A stretch of 61,570 nt of DNA from Hydrogenophaga sp. (lineage in GTDB: Bacteria > Pseudomonadota > Gammaproteobacteria > Burkholderiales > Burkholderiaceae_C), in contig NZ_JADMKB010000043.1 of assembly GCF_018780075.1 (NCBI RefSeq), positions 1 through 61,570 of the forward strand, given 5' to 3'. Positions 19,481 to 27,082 of this stretch are shown one piece after another; positions within the stretch are counted from its first letter, which is position 1; each line of letters opens with the position of its first letter. Under the pieces are notes generated by a model. The model was not told the DNA's origin. It saw nothing but the letters and a program-made list of their open reading frames with translations, and made no database searches. A program made the position numbers and the translations under genes.

Positions 19481-22308
19481 ACAAGCCTTTGACTGCCAAG
19501 CAGCTCACCCCCGCCACCGTGGCCTTCGAACTCGACGGCCAGCCCGTCGAAGCCTTCGACGGCGAGTCCATCCTGAACGCCGCCGAGCGCCACGGTGTGG
19601 TGATCCCGCGCCTGTGCCACAGCGACCCGCTGCGCCCCGACGGCAACTGCCGCGCCTGTGTGGTCGAGGTCGCGGGCGAGCGCGCGCTTGCGCCCAGCTG
19701 CTGCCGCAGCGTGACGCCCGGCATGAAGGTGCTGGCGCAAAGCCTGCGCGCGAAGAAGAGCCGCGACATGGTGCTGGAGCTGCTGCTCTCCGACATGCCC
19801 GAGCAGGGCCACAAGTGGCTGGACGACGACCCCGCCCTGCCGCACGGCGAGCTGAGCGAGTGGGCGCAGCGCGAGGGCGTGACCGTGCGCCCCGCACTGG
19901 CGGCCTTGCGCCGCGCGCCCACCGCGCCCGACCTCTCGCACCCTGCGATGGCGGTCAACCTCGACGCCTGTATCCAGTGCAACCGATGCCAGCGCGCCTG
20001 CCGCGAAGAGCAGGTCAACGACGTGATCGGCATGGCCTTCCGGGGCTCACACGCGCAGGTGGTGTTCGACCTCGGCGACCCCATGGGCGCCAGCAGCTGC
20101 GTGGCCTGCGGCGAGTGCGTGCAGGCCTGCCCGACGGGCGCGCTCATGCCCAAGAGCCTGGTGGGCTCACAGGCCGTCGACCGCTCGGTGGACTCGGTGT
20201 GCCCGTTCTGCGGTGTGGGTTGCCAACTGAGCTACAAGGTGCGCGACGAAAAAATTGTCGCGGTCGAAGGCCGCGACGGACCGGCCAACCATGGCCGCCT
20301 GTGCGTCAAGGGCCGCTTCGGTTTCGACTACGTGCACCACGCGGGCCGCCTGACGGTGCCGCTGATCCGGCGCGAGGGCGTGCCCAAACACGGCGACGGC
20401 ATTCCGGCGCGCGACGCCGACTGGCGCGAGACCTTCCGCGAAGCGAGCTGGGAAGAAGCCCTGGCGCTTTCCTCCGGCACCTTCAAGGCGCTGCGCGACA
20501 ACCACGGCCCCCGAAGCCTGGCCGGTTTCGGCTCGGCCAAGGGCACGAACGAAGAGGCCTACCTGTTCCAGAAGCTGGTGCGCACCGGCTTCGGCTCCAA
20601 CAACGTCGACCACTGCACGCGCCTGTGCCACGCCTCCAGCGTCGCGGCGCTGCTCGAAGGCGTGGGATCGGGCGCGGTGAGCAACCCGGTCAACGACGTG
20701 GCGCACGCCGACCTGATCGTGGTGATCGGCTCCAACCCGACCGTCAACCACCCGGTGGCCGCGACCTGGATGAAGAACGCGGCGCAGAGCGGCACCCGCA
20801 TCGTGCTGGCCGACCCGCGCATCACCGACATCGGCCAGCACGCCTGGCGCACGCTGCCCTTCCGGCCCGACACCGACGTGGCCCTGCTCAACGCGATGAT
20901 CCACACGGTCATTGACGAAGGGCTGGTGAACCAGGACTTCGTCGCGCAGCGCACCACGCACTACGAGGAACTGGCGCAGAACGTCGCGCGCTTCAGCCCC
21001 GAGGCCATGGCACCGGTCTGCGGCATTCCGGCGCAGACCATCCGCGAGGTGGCGCGCGCGTTTGCGACCGCGAAGGCCGCGATGATCCTCTGGGGCATGG
21101 GCGTGAGCCAGCACGTGCACGGCACCGACAACGCGCGCTGCCTGATCGCGCTGTGCGCCATCACCGGCCAGATCGGCAAACCCGGCAGCGGCCTGCACCC
21201 GCTGCGCGGGCAGAACAACGTGCAAGGCGCAAGCGACGCCGGCCTGATCCCGATGATGTTCCCCAACTACCAGCGGGTCGACAACGAGGCGGCCCACGCC
21301 TGGTTCGAGGACTTCTGGGGCACGCTGCTGGACCGTGCGCCGGGCTACACCGTGGTCGAGCTGATGCACAAGGCGCTGGCCGACGACAGCGACCCGCACA
21401 AGCTGCGAGGCCTCTACGTCATGGGCGAGAACCCGGCCATGAGCGACCCCGACCTGAACCACACGCGCCACGCACTCGCGTCGCTCGAACACCTGGTGGT
21501 GCAGGACATTTTCATGACCGAGACCGCGTGGCTGGCCGACGTGATCCTGCCCGCCAGCGCCTGGCCGGAAAAGACCGGCACCGTGAGCAACACCGACCGC
21601 ATGGTGCAGCTGGGCCGGCAGGCGATCGATCCGCCGGGCAACGCGCGCGCCGACCTCTGGATCATCCAGCAGATGGCCGCGGGCCTGGGGCTGCGCTGGC
21701 GCTACGAGGGCGGGCACCATGGCGTCGCCGCGGTGTACGAAGAGATGCGACAGGCGATGCACGCCTCGATCGCGGGCATCCGCTGGGAGCGGCTGGAACG
21801 CGAGGGCAGCGTGACTTACCCCTGCCTGAGCGACGACGACCCGGGCCAGCCCATCGTCTTCATCGACCACTTCCCGACGGGGGACGGCCGGCTGCGCCTG
21901 GTGCCGGCGCAACTGGTGCCCGCCGACGAGTCGCCCGACACCGAGTACCCGATGGTGCTGATCACCGGTCGCCAGCTCGAACACTGGCACACCGGCAGCA
22001 TGACGCGGCGCGCGACGGTGCTGGACGCGCTGGAACCGGAGGCCACGGCCAGCGTCAGCGGCACCGACCTGGCGCGGCTGGGGCTGTCCGCGGGTGACCG
22101 CATCACGGTGCGCTCGCGCCGGGGCGAGGTGACGCTGCGCGCGCGCCAGGACGACGGCACCGCCGCCGGTTGCGTGTTCATTCCCTTCGCCTACTCGGAG
22201 GCCGCGGCCAACCTGCTGACCAACGCGGCGCTCGACCCCCAGGCCAAGATCCCGGAGTTCAAGTACTGCGCGGTATCGATCCGGCCCGCGGGCGCCTCCA
22301 GCCCCTGA
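19477..22308 (+). CDS. NAD-linked formate dehydrogenase alpha subunit (FDH1-like)
   Basis: A 943-residue catalytic subunit. N-terminal [2Fe-2S] ferredoxin domain (C47, C58, C61, C75), two [4Fe-4S] sites (C165, C168, C171, C175 and C208, C211, C214, C218), the prosthetic [4Fe-4S] site of the catalytic domain starting at C242-x2-C245-x3-C249, and the metal ligand C384 followed by H385 (RLCHASS), which marks a cysteine, not selenocysteine, formate dehydrogenase. The C-terminal 120 residues are the molydopterin dinucleotide-binding domain. With the fused beta subunit it oxidises formate to CO2 and reduces NAD. No FdsC or FdsD chaperone gene is present here. Metal choice (W or Mo) is inferred from the FDH1 type. 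Confidence 0.92.
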   Translation: MNKPLTAKQLTPATVAFELDGQPVEAFDGESILNAAERHGVVIPRLCHSDPLRPDGNCRACVVEVAGERALAPSCCRSVTPGMKVLAQSLRAKKSRDMVLELLLSDMPEQGHKWLDDDPALPHGELSEWAQREGVTVRPALAALRRAPTAPDLSHPAMAVNLDACIQCNRCQRACREEQVNDVIGMAFRGSHAQVVFDLGDPMGASSCVACGECVQACPTGALMPKSLVGSQAVDRSVDSVCPFCGVGCQLSYKVRDEKIVAVEGRDGPANHGRLCVKGRFGFDYVHHAGRLTVPLIRREGVPKHGDGIPARDADWRETFREASWEEALALSSGTFKALRDNHGPRSLAGFGSAKGTNEEAYLFQKLVRTGFGSNNVDHCTRLCHASSVAALLEGVGSGAVSNPVNDVAHADLIVVIGSNPTVNHPVAATWMKNAAQSGTRIVLADPRITDIGQHAWRTLPFRPDTDVALLNAMIHTVIDEGLVNQDFVAQRTTHYEELAQNVARFSPEAMAPVCGIPAQTIREVARAFATAKAAMILWGMGVSQHVHGTDNARCLIALCAITGQIGKPGSGLHPLRGQNNVQGASDAGLIPMMFPNYQRVDNEAAHAWFEDFWGTLLDRAPGYTVVELMHKALADDSDPHKLRGLYVMGENPAMSDPDLNHTRHALASLEHLVVQDIFMTETAWLADVILPASAWPEKTGTVSNTDRMVQLGRQAIDPPGNARADLWIIQQMAAGLGLRWRYEGGHHGVAAVYEEMRQAMHASIAGIRWERLEREGSVTYPCLSDDDPGQPIVFIDHFPTGDGRLRLVPAQLVPADESPDTEYPMVLITGRQLEHWHTGSMTRRATVLDALEPEATASVSGTDLARLGLSAGDRITVRSRRGEVTLRARQDDGTAAGCVFIPFAYSEAAANLLTNAALDPQAKIPEFKYCAVSIRPAGASSP

Positions 22309-22361
22309 GCGTGGAGCGCCCACGGTGGCGACCCGGGGCAAGGCGCCGGGGGATTCCCGGC

Positions 22362-22377
22362 GTATGATGCTTCATAC
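22362..22377. promoter_or_regulatory. Inverted repeat GTATGA-N4-TCATAC, overlaps a -10-like TATGAT
   Basis: Perfect 6-base arms around TGCT. TATGAT at 22363-22368 could be the -10 element of the OsmC gene. It overlaps the next palindrome by three bases. Confidence 0.45.
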
Positions 22378-22388
22378 CCCTAGGGGTA
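22375..22388. promoter_or_regulatory. CsoR/CstR-like palindrome before osmC-type gene
   Basis: TACCCCTAGGGGTA, a perfect 14-base palindrome, 38 bases before the OsmC start. The ATACCCC-GGGGTA form is typical of operators of CsoR-family repressors (copper sensor CsoR, persulfide sensor CstR). No CsoR-family gene lies in the window. Confidence 0.55.
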
Positions 22389-22425
22389 AATGAAATGTGA
22401 AGCCACCCATCACGGAGTTCCCCTC

Positions 22426-22872
22426 ATGAGCGAGCAAGCCACCGTCACCCTGACCCGCCAGTCCGGCTACCAGTTTCTGGTCGATTTCGGTCCCGCCATC
22501 GCGCAGCTGGCGGTGGACGAGCCGCCGCCGCTGGGGGGCGCGGCCGGCCCTGCGCCCGACCACCTGCTGCTGGCCGCCGTGGCCAACTGCCTGAGCGCCA
22601 GCCTGGTGTTCGCGCTGCAGAAATACAAGCAGGACCCCGGTCCGCTGAAAGCCACGGCCACCGCCACCACCGGCCGGAATGCGGCCAACCGCCTGCGCAT
22701 CACCGACATCACGGTGCAGCTGGAGCTGGGGCGCCCCGCCGCCGAGCTGGAGCACCTGGACCGTGTGCTGGCTCAGTTCGAGGAGTTCTGCACCGTGTCG
22801 ATGAGCGTGCGCCAGGGCATTGCGATCAACGTGCAGGTGCAAGACGGTGCCGGAGCCCGCCTCAAGGGCTGA
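22426..22872 (+). CDS. OsmC family protein
   Basis: A 148-residue protein with the OsmC/Ohr fold. The two conserved cysteines are C55 (NCLSAS) and C122 (CTVSMSVRQG). Typed OsmC and Ohr proteins reduce organic or fatty acid peroxides through this pair; other branches have a poorly known role in sulfur or thiol metabolism. The ATG at 22426 is chosen for GGAG upstream; an in-frame ATG at 22390 lies inside the operator palindromes and is less likely. The CsoR/CstR-like operator hints at control by copper or reactive sulfur. Confidence 0.8.
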   Translation: MSEQATVTLTRQSGYQFLVDFGPAIAQLAVDEPPPLGGAAGPAPDHLLLAAVANCLSASLVFALQKYKQDPGPLKATATATTGRNAANRLRITDITVQLELGRPAAELEHLDRVLAQFEEFCTVSMSVRQGIAINVQVQDGAGARLKG

Positions 22873-22936
22873 TGCGCGCGGGAATGTCGCCGGACCTTGA
22901 TCCGGGACACGGCGGGCGCGTTCCATTGCCGCTACA

Positions 22937-22949
22937 GTGAAAGTTTCAC
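22937..22949. promoter_or_regulatory. Palindrome GTGAAA-g-TTTCAC before nsrR-like gene
   Basis: A perfect 6-base inverted repeat with one central base, 34 bases before the Rrf2 gene start and overlapping its probable promoter. It could serve autoregulation. Confidence 0.35.
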
Positions 22950-22982
22950 GCCAACCACCACCCCCTGCCCGGGCAACACCGC

Positions 22983-23549
22983 ATGCGACTCACTCACTGG
23001 ACCGACTACAGCCTGCGGGTGCTGATGTATTGCGCCGCCTGCGAGGGGCGCGAGCATCCGCCCACGGTCAACGAGATCGCCGAGGCACACGGCATTTCCC
23101 GCAGCCACCTCACCAAGATCGTGATGATCCTGGCGTCGTTTGGCTGGCTGGCCACCACGCGGGGTCGCGGCGGCGGTCTGCGCTTGCTCAAGCCTGCCGG
23201 GGAACTGACCCTGGGCGAGGTCGTGCGTCAGACCGAAACCGACATGACCCTGGTGGAGTGTTTCGATCGCAAGACCAACACCTGCCGCCTGGATGGCTAC
23301 TGCCGGCTCAAGGACGTCCTGTACAAGGCGACGCAGGGGTTCTTCGACGTGCTCGATGGCATCACGCTGGCCGATCTGCTGGCGCCCGTGGCGACGGGCA
23401 AGGCGCAGGCGGGGCAGATGCCGCACCTGATTCCCATCCAGCTGGCCTCGCTGAAGATGCCCAGGACAGCGCCGGTTCCGGCGACCAAAGCCGCGCCCGC
23501 CAGGCGGCCATCGGCCGCGCGCAAGCCGGGCAAAGCCCAGGCCGACTGA
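22983..23549 (+). CDS. nsrR: Rrf2 family regulator, NsrR-like
   Basis: A 188-residue Rrf2-type winged helix protein. The recognition helix lies near 35-50 (HGISRSHLTKIVMIL) and three cysteines, C93, C101 and C107, could bind an iron-sulfur cluster. NsrR proteins lose DNA binding when NO attacks this cluster. The spacing between the first two cysteines (seven residues) is wider than in well-studied NsrR, and the C-terminal 40 residues are a lysine- and alanine-rich tail. It converges with apbE across 17 bases and stands beside the nitrous oxide genes, which fits a role in NO response. IscR is excluded by length and cysteine pattern. Confidence 0.8.
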   Translation: MRLTHWTDYSLRVLMYCAACEGREHPPTVNEIAEAHGISRSHLTKIVMILASFGWLATTRGRGGGLRLLKPAGELTLGEVVRQTETDMTLVECFDRKTNTCRLDGYCRLKDVLYKATQGFFDVLDGITLADLLAPVATGKAQAGQMPHLIPIQLASLKMPRTAPVPATKAAPARRPSAARKPGKAQAD

Positions 23550-23566
23550 CGCCGAAGGGCGTTGCC

Positions 23567-24565
23567 TCAGTGCCACCGCCCGGTGGTGCTGACGCGGGCG
23601 TCGGCGTCGACGATCAGGCTGTCCACGTCGCGCAGGGGTGACAGCAGGTGCCGGCCTGTGGCGGCGCCCGCCACCATGATCGCGGCGCCCAGGCCGTTGA
23701 CCGGGTCGGGCTGGCGCGACACCGTGACCACGCCCCGCACGCCGCGGCTGGGCATGCCCGTGCGCGGGTCCAGCACGTGGTGGTAACGGCGGCCGTCGCG
23801 CACGAAGCAGCGCTCGTAGTCGCCGGACGAGGCCACACACCCGTCGCGCACCTGCACCGTGTGGATCAGCCGCTCGGGCGAACGCGGGTCACGGATGCCC
23901 ACGCGCCAGTCCTGGCCCAGGAGCTGGCCGCGCGTGAGCACATCGCCCCCGCCATTGACCATGGCGTGGCGCACGCCGTGCTGTCCGAGCACGCGCAGAC
24001 CCGCCTGCAGGATGGGCAGTTTGGCCACGCCCCCCAGGTCGATGCGCATGCCCGGGCGTCCCAGGCCGGCCTGGCCGGTCGCGGGGTGCACCAACACGTC
24101 GCGGAAGTTCACCAGCCGGCGTTCGCGGCGCAGGTCTTGCGGCGCGGGCACGTGGGCGTCCTGCGGGTCGAAGGACCAGCCGTGGTACGCCCCCACCGTG
24201 ATGTCGAAGGCGCCCTCGCTGAGCCGGGACAGCTCGGCGGCCCGCTGCAGCACCGCGAGCAGTTCGGGCGGTGCCATCACCAGGCCCTGGCCCGCGCGGC
24301 GGTGCATCGCGCTCACCAGGCTGTCGGCGCGGTGGCGGCTCATCATGCGTTCCAGGCGCTGCATTTCCGCGAAGGCCGCCTGCACGGCCGCCGCCGTGGC
24401 GCCCGGGCCGTCGCCCTGCGCCACGATGTCCACCCGCGTGCCCATCAACACGCGGGTGGCGCGGTGGACGTCGGGGCTGGCCAGCGCAGGGCGCATGCCC
24501 AGGCCGGCGACGAGCAGGCCGCCCAGCCCGGCCAGGCACTGACGGCGTTGGAGCAGGTGTGTCAT
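23567..24565 (-). CDS. ApbE family FAD:protein FMN transferase (NosX-type)
   Basis: A 332-residue ApbE protein with an export signal (RRQCLAGLGG then a hydrophobic core to about residue 29; the twin arginine suggests Tat). Conserved blocks include GTRVDIVAQ, EGAFDITVG, RIDLGGVAK and DPRTGMPS. ApbE enzymes attach FMN by a phosphoester bond to a threonine in the SGAT motif of partners; NosR in this locus has that motif, so this is probably the NosX equivalent. The ATG at 24565 gives a full signal peptide, but the ribosome site is weak. It follows the cytochrome c gene by 17 bases. Confidence 0.9.
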   Translation of the reverse strand: MTHLLQRRQCLAGLGGLLVAGLGMRPALASPDVHRATRVLMGTRVDIVAQGDGPGATAAAVQAAFAEMQRLERMMSRHRADSLVSAMHRRAGQGLVMAPPELLAVLQRAAELSRLSEGAFDITVGAYHGWSFDPQDAHVPAPQDLRRERRLVNFRDVLVHPATGQAGLGRPGMRIDLGGVAKLPILQAGLRVLGQHGVRHAMVNGGGDVLTRGQLLGQDWRVGIRDPRSPERLIHTVQVRDGCVASSGDYERCFVRDGRRYHHVLDPRTGMPSRGVRGVVTVSRQPDPVNGLGAAIMVAGAATGRHLLSPLRDVDSLIVDADARVSTTGRWH

Positions 24566-24582
24566 GGTGGGGCCGGGTGGGT

Positions 24583-24987
24583 TCAGAGCGACTGGGCGAC
24601 CATGTAGTCCACGGCGGCCTTCAGCTCGTCGTCGGTGAGGGCGTTGCCGCCGCCGCGGGGGGGCATCATGCCCTTGGCACCGGTGAAGCCTTCGACGGCG
24701 TGCTTGTAGAGCGTGTCCTTGCCTTGCGCGATGCGCGGGCCCCAGTCGGCCTTGTCGCCGGGCTTGGGGGCACCGGCCACGTTGGCGGCGTGGCACATGG
24801 AGCACACCGAGCCATAGACCTTCTTGCCCACGGCGTTCTCGGCCGCGGGGGCGGGTGCCGCAGCGACGGCGGCCACCGGGGCCGGAGCCGAGGCCGCCGG
24901 CGCCGCGGCGCCGGCGGCGGGCTTGTCGCCGCAGGCCATCAGGGCGGCGCTGCAGCCCAGGATCAGGAGAAGCTTCTTGGCGTTCAT
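24583..24987 (-). CDS. Lipoprotein cytochrome c (c5 type)
   Basis: A 134-residue monohaem cytochrome. A lipobox LMAC with C19 suggests attachment to a membrane by lipid. A 40-residue alanine/proline linker separates it from the haem domain with C62-x2-C65-H66 and a methionine in GMMPPRGG as probable axial ligand. Cytochromes c5 of this kind donate electrons to nitrous oxide reductase or other terminal reductases. AAGGA lies eight bases before the ATG at 24987. A perfect FNR box upstream points to expression under oxygen limitation. Confidence 0.88.
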   Translation of the reverse strand: MNAKKLLLILGCSAALMACGDKPAAGAAAPAASAPAPVAAVAAAPAPAAENAVGKKVYGSVCSMCHAANVAGAPKPGDKADWGPRIAQGKDTLYKHAVEGFTGAKGMMPPRGGGNALTDDELKAAVDYMVAQSL

Positions 24988-25033
24988 GGGGAGTCCTTGA
25001 ATGAAGTGGTGAGTGGGGTGATCTGGATTTTAA

Positions 25034-25052
25034 TATTCATACTACATGAATA
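25034..25052. promoter_or_regulatory. AT-rich operator candidate TATTCAT-N5-ATGAATA
   Basis: A perfect 7-base inverted repeat overlapping a -10-like TAGTAT (minus strand, 25039-25044). Its AT richness stands out in this GC-rich DNA. A repressor here, such as the nearby NsrR-like protein, would block the promoter. Confidence 0.5.
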
Positions 25053-25065
25053 ATTAAACCGACCC

Positions 25066-25079
25066 TTGATGGACATCAA
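25066..25079 (-). promoter_or_regulatory. Perfect FNR box of cytochrome c - apbE promoter
   Basis: TTGAT-ggac-ATCAA, exact FNR consensus. With the TAGTAT -10-like element at 25039-25044 the box centre falls near -40 of the implied start point, the class II position. It lies 79 bases before the cytochrome c start codon. Confidence 0.75.
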
Positions 25080-25092
25080 AGGAGGCCGGGCT

Positions 25093-25707
25093 TCAGCCGT
25101 GGGTGTGCGGGGCGAGCCGCTGCAGCGACGCGGGCAGGCCCTGGCGCAAGCGCGCGGCCGCGAACCACTCGCCGCCTTCCCGGGTGGCGAAGGCTCGCGC
25201 GCGCTCAACGGTGGCGAACGCGGGCAGGTTGCCCGTTCGCATCGGGCCCATCAGCCGGGACCCGTGCACGTACCAGGCCCGCTCGGCGGGCACCCAGGCG
25301 CCGGTGTCCAGATCGGTGACGTGGCTGGCCACGATGCGGTCGGCGCTCTGGCCGGCCGTGTAGCGCGGGACCCGCTGCAAGTACAGGAACAGACTCAGCG
25401 GCGAGTCCAGGTACTGCACGTCGCCATTGCGGAAGATGACCTGCGCCGCCCAGCGGGGCTGGCGCGCCGGGAACATGCCGCAGACCGGGCAGCGGGCCTC
25501 GGGTGGCACCTCGCGCGCCGCCTGCAGGGGCAGGCCCGAGGCGGGGTCGTGGGAGAAGGTGGGCGCGGTCAGGCACACGTCGCCGGGCCGCGCCGCGTTC
25601 GCGCGGACGGGCGCCGTGGCACCCCGAACCGCCCGCCAGCCCAGGCCGGCGAACACGGTCGTGCCGCCCAGCAGCGACAGACCGATGGCGGTGCGGCGCG
25701 ATGGCAT
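25093..25707 (-). CDS. NosL-type copper chaperone homologue, second copy
   Basis: A 204-residue exported protein of the NosL kind. The N-terminus has twin arginine and a hydrophobic stretch (about 4-25) but no lipobox cysteine, so it may stay as a membrane anchor or be Tat-exported. The metal motif is C73-x2-C76-G-M78 (CPVCGM), followed by MFP and a NosL-like core (QVIFRNGDVQYLDS). It differs from the first copy, which has one cysteine in SCSLDGM. The start codon overlaps the stop of the first copy (TGATG), so the two are translated together. It may handle a different copper step or donate to the CuA site. Confidence 0.8.
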   Translation of the reverse strand: MPSRRTAIGLSLLGGTTVFAGLGWRAVRGATAPVRANAARPGDVCLTAPTFSHDPASGLPLQAAREVPPEARCPVCGMFPARQPRWAAQVIFRNGDVQYLDSPLSLFLYLQRVPRYTAGQSADRIVASHVTDLDTGAWVPAERAWYVHGSRLMGPMRTGNLPAFATVERARAFATREGGEWFAAARLRQGLPASLQRLAPHTHG

Positions 25708-26258
25708 CACATGCGGGTGTCGTGCAGCGCACCGCCGCTCAGGTCCACCATGTCGGGCTTGAGTTCGGCGTAGCGCAGCAGGCGGCCACCGTGCTGCTGC
25801 ACGAAGGCCTGCGCCGTGGCTTCGGTGGCGAAGCTCACGGCCGTGGGCCCCATGGAGCCGCGGCGCTGGCTGCCCAGCACGTAGAGCGCCTGGCGCGCGT
25901 CGATCCAGTGCCCGCGGGGCTGCTCCCAGTCGGCCAGGGCCATGTCCTGCACGTGGGCGCTCACCACCGCGCGCACCTGCTCGGGGGCGAGCAGCACCGA
26001 CAGCAGCTCCACCGAATCGCAGAACCACTGCACCTCGGGCACGCCGGCGTAGCGGATCTGGCCCTTGGGACCGGGGTAGTCGGCCAACTGCATGCCGTCG
26101 AGCGAACAGCTGGACTGGGCGCTGATCTCGGCCGGGGCGCTGGCGCCGGAGGCGGCATCGCCGCCCTGGCCGCAGCCCAGCAGGCCGAGGGTGGCCAGGC
26201 CGGCGCAGCCGCACAGCAGGCGGCGGCGGTTCAGGGTGATGTGGGAAGGGGTGTTCAT
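25707..26258 (-). CDS. nosL: NosL, copper chaperone lipoprotein
   Basis: A 183-residue lipoprotein with lipobox cysteine C29 (LLGC). The NosL core begins at C51 with SCSLDGM (M56) and LADYPGPKGQI, the typical copper(I)-binding stretch. NosL brings copper to the NosDFY complex for assembly of the CuZ site. Its ATG overlaps the nosY stop (ATGA) and GGAG lies upstream, so it belongs to the same operon. Confidence 0.9.
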   Translation of the reverse strand: MNTPSHITLNRRRLLCGCAGLATLGLLGCGQGGDAASGASAPAEISAQSSCSLDGMQLADYPGPKGQIRYAGVPEVQWFCDSVELLSVLLAPEQVRAVVSAHVQDMALADWEQPRGHWIDARQALYVLGSQRRGSMGPTAVSFATEATAQAFVQQHGGRLLRYAELKPDMVDLSGGALHDTRM

Positions 26259-27082
26259 GGTCGGAATCTCCAGGAAGCCAGGGCAAGGGGTGCGACGATC
26301 CAGGCCAGCATGGCGCTGGCGAGCCAGCCCACCTGGCTGAGGGCCGGGGGCAGGATGCTGGCCAGGCCATACAGGCGCTGCACGTCGTCGAGCGAAAACA
26401 CGTTGAGGATGCGGAAGATGTCGGCCGGGTTCAGCAGCAGCAGGTAGGCGAAGGCCTGGCCGGCGAACTGGCCGCCGGTGGCCACGAGCAGGCCCAGCAG
26501 CAGCAGGTCGAACACCAGCACCATCGCGAACCACAGCGCGATGGCCAGGCCCGAGGCGCGGGTGCGGTCGCGGGCCAGCGCCGACAGCAGCACCGCCAGG
26601 CTCAGGAACGCCAGCCCCAGCAGCACCGAACTGATCACGAAGCCGGCGTAGTGGTACAGGCCGGCCCAGCTGAAGCGCTGGTACAGCAGCAGGGCCACCA
26701 GCGCAAAGCCCGAGACGGTGGACAGCGTCAGCGCACCTGCGAGCCCGAGGTACTTGCCCAGCAGCAGTTCGAGCCGCGTGATGGGCAGGGCCAGCAGCAG
26801 GTCGAGCGAGCCGCGCTCGCGCTCGCCGACGATGGCATCGAAGCCGAGCAGCAGCGCGATCAGCGGGATCAGGTAGATCACCAGGCTGACCAGGCTGGCG
26901 ATGGTGAGCTCGATCGAGCGCGGGCCGATCTGGCCCTGCGCGGCCGAGCCGAAGTAGGTGATGAGCAGCGAGAACACCGTGAAGACCACGGCCACCGCCA
27001 GCACCCAGCGGTTGCGCAGCCGGTCGCGGAATTCCTTGGCGGCCACGGCCTGCACCTGACGCCATTGCAGTGAAACGTTCAT
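26255..27082 (-). CDS. nosY: NosY, ABC permease
   Basis: A 275-residue membrane protein with about six transmembrane helices, the first near 28-48, and the conserved GFDAIVGERERGSLDLLLALP segment region around 88-108 that couples to the ATPase. Together with NosF and NosD it forms the transporter-like complex for CuZ assembly. Start overlaps the nosF stop by four bases. Confidence 0.92.
   Translation of the reverse strand: MNVSLQWRQVQAVAAKEFRDRLRNRWVLAVAVVFTVFSLLITYFGSAAQGQIGPRSIELTIASLVSLVIYLIPLIALLLGFDAIVGERERGSLDLLLALPITRLELLLGKYLGLAGALTLSTVSGFALVALLLYQRFSWAGLYHYAGFVISSVLLGLAFLSLAVLLSALARDRTRASGLAIALWFAMVLVFDLLLLGLLVATGGQFAGQAFAYLLLLNPADIFRILNVFSLDDVQRLYGLASILPPALSQVGWLASAMLAWIVAPLALASWRFRP

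Noticed and set aside
25093..26370. Apparent long minus-strand gene joining nosY-end sequence to the second NosL
   Set aside because: The first part is another frame of nosL and nosY. The real start is the ATG at 25707 coupled to nosL.
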